DNA of 64,000 nucleotides, taken from Conexibacter sp. CPCC 205762 (GTDB lineage: Bacteria; Actinomycetota; Thermoleophilia; Solirubrobacterales; Solirubrobacteraceae). The translations under genes were made by a program, and so were the position numbers. Below the pieces are notes generated by a model. That model saw nothing but the letters and a program-made list of their open reading frames with translations. It was not told the origin of the DNA and searched no databases. The DNA lies in contig NZ_JAUTDN010000002.1 of assembly GCF_030646155.1 (NCBI RefSeq), forward strand, positions 297,589-361,588, given 5' to 3'. Positions 1 through 8,163 of this stretch are shown here, piece by piece. Position 1 is the first letter of the stretch; each line of letters opens with the position of its first letter.

Positions 1-2
1 AC

Positions 3-944
3 TTCGGCAAGCGCCACGTGCGTGTGATCGTCTCCGACCTCGCGCACACCGTGCTCGCCGATCTCGAGCGGCCGATGGAGACCGAGCAGTCGGCCCAAGA
101 GGGCTTCGACGCCGCGGTCGAGCTGGCCGGTCAGGCGCTCGCCGAGGCTGGCGTCGCACAAACCGACATCATCGGCGCGGGCATGGGCGTGCCGGGGCCG
201 ATCGACGTCGCGACCGGCGAGGTCGGCTCTTCGGCGATCCTGCCCGGCTGGGTCGGGGTCCGTCCCGAGGAGGTCGTCGCGCGTCAGCTGGGGATCCCGG
301 TCAAGGCCGAGAACGACGCCAACCTCGGCGCGCTCGCCGAGCTGACCTGGGGCGCCGGCCGCGGCAGCGACGACTTCGTCTACATCAAGGTCTCCAGCGG
401 CATCGGCGGCGGGCTCGTGCTCGGCGGCCAGCTCTACACCGGCTCCGGCGGCATCGCCGGCGAGCTGGGCCACTCGATGGTCGACGAGCACGGCCCGGTC
501 TGCCGCTGCGGCAACCGCGGCTGCCTGGAGACGATCGCCTCGACCCGCCAGATCGTCGACCTGCTGCGTCCCGCGCGCGGCGCCGACATCACGATCGAAC
601 AGGTCATCGCGCACGCGCGCGAGGGCGACCGCGCCTCACGCCGTGTCATAGGCGACGCCGCGCGGGCGATCGGCGTGGTCATCGCACAGGTTTGCAATGT
701 CTTGAATCCGGCCAAGGTCGTCGTCGGCGGCGACCTCAGCGCCGCCGGCGACGTGCTCCTCGACCCCTTGCGCGACGAGGTGACCCGCCACGCGGTCCCA
801 GCGGCCGGAGGCAACGTCGAGATCGTTCCCGGGGTGCTGGGGCGCCGCGCCGAGGTGCTCGGCGCGGCGGCCCTGGTGTTGCGGGACGTCGACGGCTTCG
901 CGCTTCATCCCCCCAAGGACGTACAGCAGAAGCAAGTCGGGTAA
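3..944 (+). CDS. ROK-family regulator or sugar kinase, 5' truncated by the window edge
   Basis: The reading frame is open from base 3 (FGKRHVRV...) with no credible start, so the N-terminus, probably a winged-helix DNA-binding region, lies outside the window. The visible ~313 residues form the ROK sugar-kinase-like fold: a GxGxPGPID motif, an AENDANLGALAE segment, and the ROK signature CRCGNRGCLE encoded at 501-530, whose Cys residues bind zinc in this family together with the upstream GELGH histidine. The FGKRHVRV segment is like the post-HTH region of NagC/XylR repressors, so I favour a transcriptional repressor over a glucokinase. It lies 26 bp before a sugar ABC transporter on the same strand, so it probably controls that operon. 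It has no AGA arginine codons, unlike the next gene. Family call is firm; regulator versus kinase is inferred. Confidence 0.85.
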   Translation, partial: FGKRHVRVIVSDLAHTVLADLERPMETEQSAQEGFDAAVELAGQALAEAGVAQTDIIGAGMGVPGPIDVATGEVGSSAILPGWVGVRPEEVVARQLGIPVKAENDANLGALAELTWGAGRGSDDFVYIKVSSGIGGGLVLGGQLYTGSGGIAGELGHSMVDEHGPVCRCGNRGCLETIASTRQIVDLLRPARGADITIEQVIAHAREGDRASRRVIGDAARAIGVVIAQVCNVLNPAKVVVGGDLSAAGDVLLDPLRDEVTRHAVPAAGGNVEIVPGVLGRRAEVLGAAALVLRDVDGFALHPPKDVQQKQVG

Positions 945-970
945 TCCCACCCACAGGAGGAGTCAGACGC

Positions 971-2110
971 ATGGACAAGAGGTACGTTCGCATCCTCGCC
1001 GTCGCGGCCTCCGCCGCGATCAGCATGGGGACGCTCGCCGCCTGCGGCAGCGATGACGACAGCAACACGACGAGCACCGCCAGCGGTGGGGCGGCGTCGA
1101 CCACCGGCGGTGGCGGCAGCACGAGCGGCAAGATCGCGCTGCTCCTGCCGGAGAACAAGACGGCTCGTTACGAGTCGCAGGATCGTCCGCTGTTCGAGGC
1201 GCAGATCAGAAGACTCTGCCCCGACTGCGAGGTCATCTACTCCAACGCGGAGCAGGACGCCTCCCAGCAGCAGCAGCAGGCCGAGGCCGCGATCACCAAC
1301 GGCGCGAGAGTGCTCGTGCTCGACCCGGTCGACGGCAGAGCCGCCGCCGCGATCGCGACCCGCGCCAAGCAGTCGAACATCGGCGTGATCGCCTACGACC
1401 GCGCGATCGAGAACGCCGACGTCGACTACTACATCTCGTTCGACAACGCGAGAGTCGGCGAGCTGCAGGCGCAGGCGCTCGTCGACAAGCTCAGAAGAGA
1501 CGGCAGAACCGGCGACATCGTGATGATCAACGGCGCGCCGACCGATCCCAACGCCGCCCTCTTCAAGAGAGGCGCCCACAGCGTCTTCGACACCGCCGAG
1601 GGGATCAGAATCGGCAAGGAGTACGACACGCCGGACTGGTCGCCGGACAGAGCGCAGACGGAGATGGAGCAGGCGATCACCGCGCTCGGCAGAAACAACT
1701 TCGTCGGCGTCTACGCCGCCAACGACGGCACCGCCGGCGGCGCGATCGCAGCAATGAGATCGAACGGCATCGACCCGGCGACCCGCCCGACGACCGGCCA
1801 GGACGCCGAGCTCGCCGGCATCCAGCGGATCGTCGCCGGACAGCAGTACATGACGATCTACAAGGCGATCAAGCCGGAGGCCGAGGACGCCGCCCAGCTC
1901 GCCGTCGACCTGCTCAACGGCAGAGACAGCTCGATCGTCAACCAGAGAGTCAACAACGGCATGAAGGACGTGCCGTCGGTGATCCTCGACCCGGTCCCCG
2001 TGACCGCCGAGAACATCAGAGACACCGTGGTCAGAGACGGCTTCTGGACCGTCCAGCAGATCTGCACGTCGGCCTACGCGTCGGCCTGCAGAAGACTCGG
2101 CCTGCAGTAA
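971..2110 (+). CDS. Sugar ABC transporter substrate-binding lipoprotein (XylF/RbsB type)
   Basis: A 379-residue periplasmic-binding-protein-like lipoprotein. The start ATG follows a strong AGGAGG ribosome site (955-960). Residues 1-24 form a signal peptide ending in the lipobox LAAC with the acylated Cys at about residue 25, followed by a Ser/Thr/Gly-rich linker of about 30 residues. The mature part has the two-lobed type I fold (KIALLLPEN, ARVLVLDPVDG, YYISFDN, GAPTDPNAALFKRG), which resembles xylose-binding XylF proteins. With the following ATPase and permease it forms a sugar importer, and the upstream ROK gene is its likely regulator. About two thirds of its arginines are AGA, a codon rare in GC-rich genomes and absent from the preceding gene. 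The substrate (xylose or another pentose/hexose) is inferred from similarity only. Confidence 0.88.
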   Translation: MDKRYVRILAVAASAAISMGTLAACGSDDDSNTTSTASGGAASTTGGGGSTSGKIALLLPENKTARYESQDRPLFEAQIRRLCPDCEVIYSNAEQDASQQQQQAEAAITNGARVLVLDPVDGRAAAAIATRAKQSNIGVIAYDRAIENADVDYYISFDNARVGELQAQALVDKLRRDGRTGDIVMINGAPTDPNAALFKRGAHSVFDTAEGIRIGKEYDTPDWSPDRAQTEMEQAITALGRNNFVGVYAANDGTAGGAIAAMRSNGIDPATRPTTGQDAELAGIQRIVAGQQYMTIYKAIKPEAEDAAQLAVDLLNGRDSSIVNQRVNNGMKDVPSVILDPVPVTAENIRDTVVRDGFWTVQQICTSAYASACRRLGLQ

Positions 2111-2149
2111 CGACGAGGAGAGAGACGCAGCGATGAATGGATGCCTGAC

Positions 2150-2983
2150 ATGACAGCAACCGCCACATCGACACCCCTGCTCGAGCTGCGAGGCGTCAGC
2201 AAGAGCTTCGGAGCGGTGCAGGCGCTCTCCGGCGTGGACTTCGACGTCCACGCGGGTGAGGTCGTCGGCCTCGTCGGCGACAACGGCGCCGGCAAGTCGA
2301 CGCTCGTGAAAGTCATGTCGGGCATCCACGTGCCCGACGGCGGCGCCTACCTGTTCGAAGGGCAGGAGCGCCACGTCTCGGGCCCGAACGATCCTGCCGG
2401 CTTCGGCGTCGCGACCGTCTACCAGGACCTCGCCCTGTGCGACAACCTCGACGTCGTCGCCAACCTCTTCATCGGCCGGGAGATCGTCTCCAGAGGCCCC
2501 GCCGGGCTCGTCCGCGAGCTCGACGAGCCGGAGATGGAGAAGCGCTCGGCCGACCTGCTGAAGACGTTCTCGATCAACATCCCGTCGGTCCGCTCCGAGG
2601 TCGGCACGATGTCCGGCGGCCAGCGGCAGTCGATCGCGATCGCCCGCGCGCTCGTCGGCGACGCGAAGGTCGTGCTGCTGGACGAGCCGACCGCCGCGCT
2701 CGGCGTCGCGCAGACGGCGCAGGTGCTGGCGCTCGTCAGACGCCTGCGCGAGAGAGGCCTCGGCGTCGTGATCATCTCCCACAACCTCGCCGACGTGTTC
2801 GAGGTCTGCGACCGCGTCTTCGTGATGCGGCTCGGCAGACGCTCCGGCGTCTACGACGTCGCCGACACGACGCCGGAGGAGATCGTCGGCGCGATCACCG
2901 GCGGCCAGGGAACCGTCAGAACGCGCGCCGCCGAGGCTGCGCGCGGGGCGGACGCCGCCGCCAGCCAGGAGGGATCCGCATGA
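2150..2983 (+). CDS. Sugar ABC transporter ATP-binding protein, single nucleotide-binding domain
   Basis: ATPase of the sugar importer. It has Walker A GDNGAGKST, signature SGGQRQ, Walker B VVLLDEP and the H-loop ISHNL, in a single nucleotide-binding domain of about 280 residues. XylG and RbsA usually carry two such domains in about 500 residues, so this is the short FrcA-like type and probably works as a homodimer. A short alanine-rich tail follows the domain. The start is uncertain: ATG at 2141 and 2150 are both in frame. The purine-rich site at 2115-2123 is best placed for an out-of-frame ATG at 2133 that encodes a six-codon peptide whose stop overlaps the 2150 ATG (ATGA), so 2150 was chosen. 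The stop overlaps the permease start (ATGA at 2980). Confidence 0.88.
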   Translation: MTATATSTPLLELRGVSKSFGAVQALSGVDFDVHAGEVVGLVGDNGAGKSTLVKVMSGIHVPDGGAYLFEGQERHVSGPNDPAGFGVATVYQDLALCDNLDVVANLFIGREIVSRGPAGLVRELDEPEMEKRSADLLKTFSINIPSVRSEVGTMSGGQRQSIAIARALVGDAKVVLLDEPTAALGVAQTAQVLALVRRLRERGLGVVIISHNLADVFEVCDRVFVMRLGRRSGVYDVADTTPEEIVGAITGGQGTVRTRAAEAARGADAAASQEGSA

Positions 2984-4212
2984 GCGCCACCGCCACCACC
3001 GACACCGCGCCGACGCCTGCGGGCGGCGACGCTCCCGCCGGGAACGGCAGCCGCTTCGGCTTCATGCAGAGATTCACCCAGGGCGAGCTCGGCTCGGTCC
3101 AGGTGATCCTCGCGCTGATCGTGATCTGGACCGTCTTCACGATCGCCAACGACCGCTTCCTGACGTCGACCAACCTCGTCAACCTGGCGCTGCAGATCGC
3201 CGGCATCGGCCTCATCTCGGTCGGCATCGTGCTGGTCCTGCTGCTCGGCGAGATCGACCTCTCGGTCGGCATCGTCTCCGGCCTCTGCTCGGCGATCATG
3301 GCCGTGCTCAACGTCCAGCACGGCTGGAACCCGTACCTGGCGATCGCCGCCGCGCTCGTCGCCGGCTGCGCGATCGGGATCTTCCAGGGGACCGTCGTGA
3401 CCGCCTTCGGGATCCCCTCGTTCGTCGTCACGCTCGCCGGCCTGATCGGCTGGCAGGGCGTCCAGCTGTGGGTCCTCGGCGACACCGGCACGGTCAACCT
3501 GACCGACCCGAAGATCGTCGGCCTCGCCGGCACCTTCTACAGAGGCGCGACCGCCTGGATCCTCGGCGCGATCGTCGTCGGCCTGTTCGCGCTCGCCTGT
3601 CTCAACGCCCGCCGGCGGCGGGTCAGAGCCGGCGTTCCGGCCGCCTCGCCGGCGCTCGTCGCCGCGCGTGTGATCGGCGTCGCGATCGTCGTCTTCGGCG
3701 TCATCTACGTGCTGACGCAGGACCGCGGCGTCCCGCTCGCGATCCTGATCCTCGTCGGCTTCTGCGTGCTGTTCGACTACATCGTCCGGCGCACGAAGTT
3801 CGGCCGCTACGTGCTCGCGCTCGGCGGCAACGAGGAGGCGGCGCGGCGCGCCGGCATCCGCATCAAGCAGATCCGCGTGCTGGTCTTCATGATCGCCGGG
3901 CTGATGGCGGCCTGCGGCGGCATCGTGCTCGCCTCGCGCCTGCTCGCGGTCAACCAGGGCTCCGGCGGCAGCGACCTGCTGCTGCTCGCGATCGCCGGCC
4001 CGGTGATCGCCGGCACCTCGCTGTTCGGCGGCCGCGGCACGGTCTGGTCCGCCCTCCTCGGCGCGCTCGTGATCGGCTCGATCTCGAACGGCATGGACCT
4101 GCTCGCGTTCCCCTCCTCGACCAAGAACATGGTCACCGGCGCGGTCCTGCTCGCGGCGGTCGTCGTCGACGCGCTCGCGCGGCAGCGACGGAGAGCGGCC
4201 GGGCGGTTGTGA
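2980..4212 (+). CDS. Sugar ABC transporter permease (XylH/RbsC family)
   Basis: Integral membrane permease of 410 residues with about ten hydrophobic segments, the first at roughly residues 45-60 after a hydrophilic Ala/Gly/Pro-rich N-terminus. The family pattern is clear: GEIDLSVG early in the membrane domain, GIPSFVVTLAG in the middle, and ALGGNEEAARRAGI (the coupling loop toward the ATPase) followed by GTSLFGGRGTVW. Start and the upstream stop overlap as ATGA, so it is translationally coupled to the ATP-binding gene. A ~45-residue charged, Ala-rich insertion lies between transmembrane segments at about residues 205-225. A large inverted repeat immediately downstream probably ends the operon. 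Confidence 0.9.
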   Translation: MSATATTDTAPTPAGGDAPAGNGSRFGFMQRFTQGELGSVQVILALIVIWTVFTIANDRFLTSTNLVNLALQIAGIGLISVGIVLVLLLGEIDLSVGIVSGLCSAIMAVLNVQHGWNPYLAIAAALVAGCAIGIFQGTVVTAFGIPSFVVTLAGLIGWQGVQLWVLGDTGTVNLTDPKIVGLAGTFYRGATAWILGAIVVGLFALACLNARRRRVRAGVPAASPALVAARVIGVAIVVFGVIYVLTQDRGVPLAILILVGFCVLFDYIVRRTKFGRYVLALGGNEEAARRAGIRIKQIRVLVFMIAGLMAACGGIVLASRLLAVNQGSGGSDLLLLAIAGPVIAGTSLFGGRGTVWSALLGALVIGSISNGMDLLAFPSSTKNMVTGAVLLAAVVVDALARQRRRAAGRL

Positions 4213-4227
4213 CACGCAATTGACAGT

Positions 4228-4277
4228 GAAGCGTGGCGAGATACACCACAGAACGGGTGGTGTTTCTCCCACGCTTC
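4228..4277 (+). terminator. Long inverted repeat, probable terminator of the sugar-transport operon
   Basis: GAAGCGTGG at 4228-4236 pairs with CCACGCTTC at 4269-4277, and the inner arms (GAGA..ACACCAC and GTGGTGT..TTCTC) also pair, giving a stem of about 20 bp with small interruptions. No T-run follows. It fills most of the 80-bp gap between the permease stop and the next GTG start. Confidence 0.65.
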
Positions 4278-4292
4278 TGAGATCCTGGCCTG

Positions 4293-5246
4293 GTGTTCAG
4301 AGCGTTGCTCGAATCTGGCGCACCGATCCTCGCTGACGCGGCGATCGAGACGCGCATCATGTTCGAGACGAGCCTCAAGCTCGATCCTCATCTCCAGGTC
4401 GCCGCGCTGCTCGAGAAGCCGCGCGGGCGACAAGCGCTGCGCGACGTCTACTCGACCTATCTCGACGTCGCGTGGGCGCACGGTCTGCCGCTGGTGACCG
4501 GCACGCCGACGTTCCGCGCCAGCGCTCGCTACGTCGAGCGCGCCGGCGCCGGCGGCGCAGACACCGTCCGGCGGTTGAACGCCGAGGCGGTCGCCTTCCT
4601 CAACGAGATCCGCGACGACGGCGAGCACGAGCCGGTCTTCATCGCCGGGGTCGTCGGCCCGTATGGCGACGCCTACACGCCCGGCGACTGCCTCGGTCAC
4701 CTCGACGGTGCCGACTACCACCTCGAGCAGGTGAGAGCGCTGACGGAGGCCGGCGTCGACCTGCTCCACGGGCCGACTTTCCCGTCCGTAGACGAGGCGC
4801 ACGGCGTCGCGATCGCGATGGCGACGACGAAGCTGCCGTACGCGATCGGCTTCACGCTCGACCACCGTGGCCGCGTGCTCGACGGGACGCGCCTGCGCGA
4901 CGCGATCTCGCGCATCGACGGCTCGGTCGCGCGCGAGCCCGCCTGGTACGCGGTCACCTGCGTCCATCCGCATGTCGCCCACATCGCGCTCGACGAGCTG
5001 GCCTCGACCGGGCCGCGCGAGCTGGCGCGGCTGAAGGAGTTCAAGGCCAACGGCTCGCGCCTCTCGGCGGTCGCGCTGGCCCAGCTCGACCACCCCGAGA
5101 GCGACTCGCCCGACGACTTCGGCGAAGCGCTCGACAGACTCGGGCGCGAGTTCGACCTGCAGATCCTCGGCGGCTGCTGCGGCACCGACTCGACCCACCT
5201 CGCCGCCCTCGCCCGCCGGTTGGAGGCGCGGCGGGTGGAGGACTGA
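4293..5246 (+). CDS. Homocysteine S-methyltransferase family protein
   Basis: A 317-residue single-domain methyltransferase of the homocysteine-binding (HMT/BHMT) family, which moves a methyl group to homocysteine using a zinc-bound thiolate. The C-terminal zinc motif GGCCGT is intact, and a third Cys ligand is provided by the VTCVHP segment. The N-terminal ILADAAIETR.. resembles the family's DGAMGTxL segment. The start is GTG at 4293, the only candidate that keeps the whole domain; no strong ribosome site precedes it. It stands alone after the sugar operon, with a bidirectional hairpin separating it from the convergent gene. The methyl donor cannot be told from the sequence (S-methylmethionine, betaine or other). 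Confidence 0.85.
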   Translation: MFRALLESGAPILADAAIETRIMFETSLKLDPHLQVAALLEKPRGRQALRDVYSTYLDVAWAHGLPLVTGTPTFRASARYVERAGAGGADTVRRLNAEAVAFLNEIRDDGEHEPVFIAGVVGPYGDAYTPGDCLGHLDGADYHLEQVRALTEAGVDLLHGPTFPSVDEAHGVAIAMATTKLPYAIGFTLDHRGRVLDGTRLRDAISRIDGSVAREPAWYAVTCVHPHVAHIALDELASTGPRELARLKEFKANGSRLSAVALAQLDHPESDSPDDFGEALDRLGREFDLQILGGCCGTDSTHLAALARRLEARRVED

Positions 5247-5252
5247 GCGGGG

Positions 5253-5273
5253 CGTCGGGCGCATCACCCGACG
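5253..5273. terminator. Bidirectional hairpin between convergent genes
   Basis: CGTCGGG (5253-5259) and CCCGACG (5267-5273) form a 7-bp stem with a 7-base loop. The loop holds the stop codon of the minus-strand glycosyltransferase. It sits just after the methyltransferase stop and can serve both convergent transcripts. Confidence 0.6.
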
Positions 5274-6301
5274 GCGCCGGCGCGGCTCCTGCGGCGGCGC
5301 AGCGCCTCTTCACAGACGCTCTCCCACAAGCGGGCGTTGCCGTCGATCGACTGCGTCGCCGCCCACGCGCTCGCTCTCGCGCTCAGCACGGCGCGCTCCG
5401 CGGGGTCGGTGAAGAGCCGTTCGAGCGCGTCGTACCAGCCGTAGTCCGGGATCAGCTGGCCGCCTTCCGTCTCACCCATCTCCTTGTAGGGGCCGACCGG
5501 GGAGGCGAGCCACGGCAGGCCGACGGCGGCGTACTCCTTCAGCTTGACGTCGGAACGGGCGCGGTTGAAGGGGATGTCGGAGAGCGGCGCGAGCCCGATG
5601 TCCCAGCGCGCGCAGAGGTCGGGCAGTCTCGCTATCTCCACCCACTCGTAGTGGCGGTAGCGCTCGGCTGGCAGCGGCAGTGCGACACCGGCGCTCTCGA
5701 CGCGCACGTTCGGGTGGGCGGCCAGCAGTCTTCTGAGCGCCTTCACGACCGGGACCTTCTTCGCGTCGACTCTGTGCTCACCGCCCGCCACCCAGCCGAT
5801 CGTGACCTCGTCGCGCGTTTGTGGCACGCGGGGCGGGCGGACTGCGCCGCTAGACAGGTAGTTGGGAATCACGACCACACGTCTGACGCCCAGTCTCTGG
5901 TACTTGCGCGCCAGCTGTGTCGTGGTTGTCGTCACGACGTCCGCGAGGCGCGCGAGCTGCGCGGTTCTCTGCACCAGCTCCGCGACGCGGCTCTGGCCGA
6001 TCGCCTTGAAGGTCGCGCTGTCGCGCGGGAGGTTGGCGAGGTCGTCGTCGGTGTCCCACACGAACGCCGCCCCGCGCGCGATCTCGCGTCTGATCGCGCG
6101 GACGTTGTTGAACAGCATCCGGTAGCCGAGTATCACGTCGGCGCGCGCCAGCTCCGGCGGGTCGTCGAGCTCGCGCGGCAGGCCACGGCCCGCCGCGGCG
6201 CAGACGGCCGTGCGGTGCCCGAGCTCGGCAAGGCCCTCGATCGGCACGAAGGAACGGTAGTGACGGCAGACGGAGTGTTCGCCGACGGAGACGATCTCCA
6301 T
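5264..6301 (-). CDS. Glycosyltransferase, WDTDDD-type paralog 1
   Basis: A 345-residue GT-B-like glycosyltransferase without signal peptide or membrane segments, so probably cytoplasmic. It has the features shared by four paralogs in this window: a start of the form EIVSVGEHSVCRHYRS, the acidic motif FVWDTDDDLANLP near residue 82, TIGWVAGGEHR in the middle, and the C-terminal nucleotide-sugar half with PFNRARSDVKLKEYA and GLPWLASPVGPYKE. The lysine-rich RSDVKLKEYA plus the following region stands where GT4 enzymes carry their EX7E region. ATG overlaps the stop of the upstream paralog (ATGA at 6301), so the two are one operon, likely from a gene duplication. Substrate unknown; a role in surface glycan assembly is inferred from the locus to the right. 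Confidence 0.75.
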   Translation of the reverse strand: MEIVSVGEHSVCRHYRSFVPIEGLAELGHRTAVCAAAGRGLPRELDDPPELARADVILGYRMLFNNVRAIRREIARGAAFVWDTDDDLANLPRDSATFKAIGQSRVAELVQRTAQLARLADVVTTTTTQLARKYQRLGVRRVVVIPNYLSSGAVRPPRVPQTRDEVTIGWVAGGEHRVDAKKVPVVKALRRLLAAHPNVRVESAGVALPLPAERYRHYEWVEIARLPDLCARWDIGLAPLSDIPFNRARSDVKLKEYAAVGLPWLASPVGPYKEMGETEGGQLIPDYGWYDALERLFTDPAERAVLSARASAWAATQSIDGNARLWESVCEEALRRRRSRAGAVG

Positions 6302-7332
6302 CAGGCGGCGCTCCTGCTCGTGCGACGGCGGACCGCCTCCAGGCAGACGTCCTCCCAGATCTGCGCCTGGTGGTCGATCGTCTGCGTCACCGCCCAGGCG
6401 TGCGCGTTCGCGCTGAGCTGCTGGCGGGCGTCGACATCGGTCACGAGTCGATCGAGCGCTTCGAACCACTCGTAGTCGCGGACCAGCCGGCCGCCATGCT
6501 CCTCGCCCTTGTCGCGGTACGGCCCGACCGGGGAGGCGAGCCACGGCAGCGCGACGGTGCCGTACTCCTTCAGCTTCACGTCCGAGCGCGCTCTGTTGAA
6601 CGGGATGTCCGCGAGCGGCGCGATACCGATGTCCCAGGTCGCGAGCAGGTTGGGCAGCTGCTTGATGTCGACCCATCTGCGGAAGCGGTAGCGGTCCGCT
6701 GGAAGCGCCAGCGGGACGCCGGCGCTCTCGACGCGGACGTGCGGGTGGACGGTGAGCAGTCTTCTGAGCGCTCTGACGATGGGCACGCGCTTCACGTCGG
6801 CCTTGTGCTCGTGCGCCGCCAGCCAGCCGATCGTGACCGACTCGGTCCCGAATCTTCGTATGACCTGATGCACAGAGCCGCTGGCGAGGAAGTTCGGCAC
6901 CACGACGACGTGTTTGGCGCCGAGCCCGCGGTACTTTGCGGCCAGCTGCGGCGAGGTGGTCGTGACGATGTCTGCGAAGCGGGCGATCCGCGCCAATCTC
7001 TGTACGACGTCGGCGACACCTCTGGCTCCCATCCCCTTGAACAGAGGGCCCTCGTGGGGAAGGTTTGCCATGTCGTCGTCGGTGTCCCAGATAAACGCTG
7101 CGCCGCTGGCGACGGCCCGTCTGACGCTCGCCTCGTTGTTGAACATCATCCGGTACCCGAGGACGACGTCGGCGCCGAGGAGCTGTGCGGGGTTGTCCGC
7201 CGACCGCGGGCAGCCCGGACCGGCAGAGTCGCAGATGGTTATCTCGTGGCCGCGCAGGATCAGCGCCTGCATGGGGACCATCGAGCGGTAGTGGCGGCAC
7301 ACAGAGGGCTCGCCCACGGAGACGATTCGCAT
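6301..7332 (-). CDS. Glycosyltransferase, WDTDDD-type paralog 2
   Basis: A 343-residue close paralog of the next gene in the operon: MRIVSVGEPSVCRHYRS at the start, FIWDTDDDMANLP, TIGWLAAHEHK, PFNRARSDVKLKEYG and LPWLASPVGPYRD. No signal peptide or membrane segment is seen. The ATG at 7332 lies only 5 bases after a perfect TATAAT (7343-7338 on this strand) and no ribosome-binding site is present, so the transcript is probably leaderless. The first gene of a two-gene operon (the stop overlaps the next start as ATGA). Family membership is clear by internal comparison; the sugar donor and acceptor are not known. Confidence 0.75.
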   Translation of the reverse strand: MRIVSVGEPSVCRHYRSMVPMQALILRGHEITICDSAGPGCPRSADNPAQLLGADVVLGYRMMFNNEASVRRAVASGAAFIWDTDDDMANLPHEGPLFKGMGARGVADVVQRLARIARFADIVTTTSPQLAAKYRGLGAKHVVVVPNFLASGSVHQVIRRFGTESVTIGWLAAHEHKADVKRVPIVRALRRLLTVHPHVRVESAGVPLALPADRYRFRRWVDIKQLPNLLATWDIGIAPLADIPFNRARSDVKLKEYGTVALPWLASPVGPYRDKGEEHGGRLVRDYEWFEALDRLVTDVDARQQLSANAHAWAVTQTIDHQAQIWEDVCLEAVRRRTSRSAA

Positions 7333-7337
7333 GACCG

Positions 7338-7343
7338 ATTATA
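7338..7343 (-). promoter_or_regulatory. -10 box TATAAT of the glycosyltransferase pair
   Basis: A perfect TATAAT stands in a small AT-rich island and ends 5 bases before the ATG at 7332. No convincing -35 box is seen at 16-18 bp upstream. Transcription would begin at or next to the start codon. Confidence 0.6.
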
Positions 7344-7435
7344 CTTGATTGAAGAGCGTCGCGTGACCGGCCGCTCGTGCGGCCTCGGACACCTGCCGGC
7401 CGCCGATCGCGCGCTGGTGGGTACCATTGGCCAGG

Positions 7436-8122
7436 ATGCGCGACGACCTGATCGAGACGGTCCGCGGAGAGATCGCGGAGCTGGCGGCCAAACGGCCGAA
7501 GCTGCGCGGGGTCTCGCACCAGTGGGCCGCGGTCGCGGCGGTCGTCGCCGGCGCGCTGCTGGTGTGGAGCGCGCCGGGCGGACGGGCGACGACGGTCGCG
7601 GTCGTCTACGCGGTCTCGCTCGTCGGGCTGTTCGCCGTCAGCGCGGTGTATCACCGCATCACCTGGCGGCCGAACGTTCGCCGCTGGATGCGCCGGCTGG
7701 ACCACTCGATGATCTACGTCTTCATGGCCGGCAGCGCGACGCCGGTCGCGCTGCTCGTCGTCGGCGGCACTCTCGGCACCGTTCTGCTCTGCATCGCCTG
7801 GGGCGGTGCGGCGCTCGGCGTCGCGCTCAACCTCGCCTGGATCGACGCGCCGAGAATGCTGAAGGCGATGGGCTACGTCGCGCTCGGCTGGGTCGGCATC
7901 ATCGCGCTGCCGAAGATCGTCTCCGTGCTCGGTCTCGTGCCGACGCTGCTGTTCCTCGTCGGCGGGCTCTTCTACACCGTCGGCGCGATCATCTACGCCA
8001 AGCGCCGGCCCGACCCGGTGCCGAGAATCTTCGGCTATCACGAGGTCTTCCACGCACTCGTGATTCTCGCCGCCGCCGCGCACTTCGTCGCGGTCGCCGG
8101 TTTCGTCGTGCCGCGCGGCTGA
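7436..8122 (+). CDS. Hemolysin III / PAQR-family integral membrane protein
   Basis: A 228-residue protein with about seven transmembrane helices after a short charged N-terminus. The HlyIII/PAQR zinc-site motifs are present: SAVYHRI after the second helix, RRLDHSMIY at the third, and FGYHEVFHALV in the last helix, giving the Ser, Asp and three His residues of the family's metal centre. Bacterial members (HlyIII, TrhA) act in the membrane and have been linked to membrane fluidity and lipid homeostasis. The start could be TTG 7427 or ATG 7436; I chose ATG, which lies 8 bases after a TACCAT -10-like box. It stands alone between divergent and co-directional glycosyltransferases. Confidence 0.85.
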   Translation: MRDDLIETVRGEIAELAAKRPKLRGVSHQWAAVAAVVAGALLVWSAPGGRATTVAVVYAVSLVGLFAVSAVYHRITWRPNVRRWMRRLDHSMIYVFMAGSATPVALLVVGGTLGTVLLCIAWGGAALGVALNLAWIDAPRMLKAMGYVALGWVGIIALPKIVSVLGLVPTLLFLVGGLFYTVGAIIYAKRRPDPVPRIFGYHEVFHALVILAAAAHFVAVAGFVVPRG

Positions 8123-8150
8123 TCTTCCCCGCGGCGCGGCTCGCGTCGGA

Positions 8151-8156
8151 TACGGT
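8151..8156 (+). promoter_or_regulatory. -10-like box TACGGT before a start codon
   Basis: TACGGT ends 7 bases before the ATG at 8164. The same hexamer and spacing, with a nearly identical spacer, occur before the gene at 14144, which supports a shared leaderless promoter design. Confidence 0.5.
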
Positions 8157-8163
8157 CCTCCGC

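Noticed and set aside
905..2782. Long minus-strand open frame opposite the sugar transport genes
   Set aside because: High GC keeps antisense frames open. The translation is rich in Arg/Asp/Val without motifs, while the plus strand carries clear transporter families.
5264..8083. A single 939-residue minus-strand protein
   Set aside because: Only its last 345 residues have the glycosyltransferase motifs. The upstream part is antisense to the hemolysin III-like gene and out of frame with the second glycosyltransferase.
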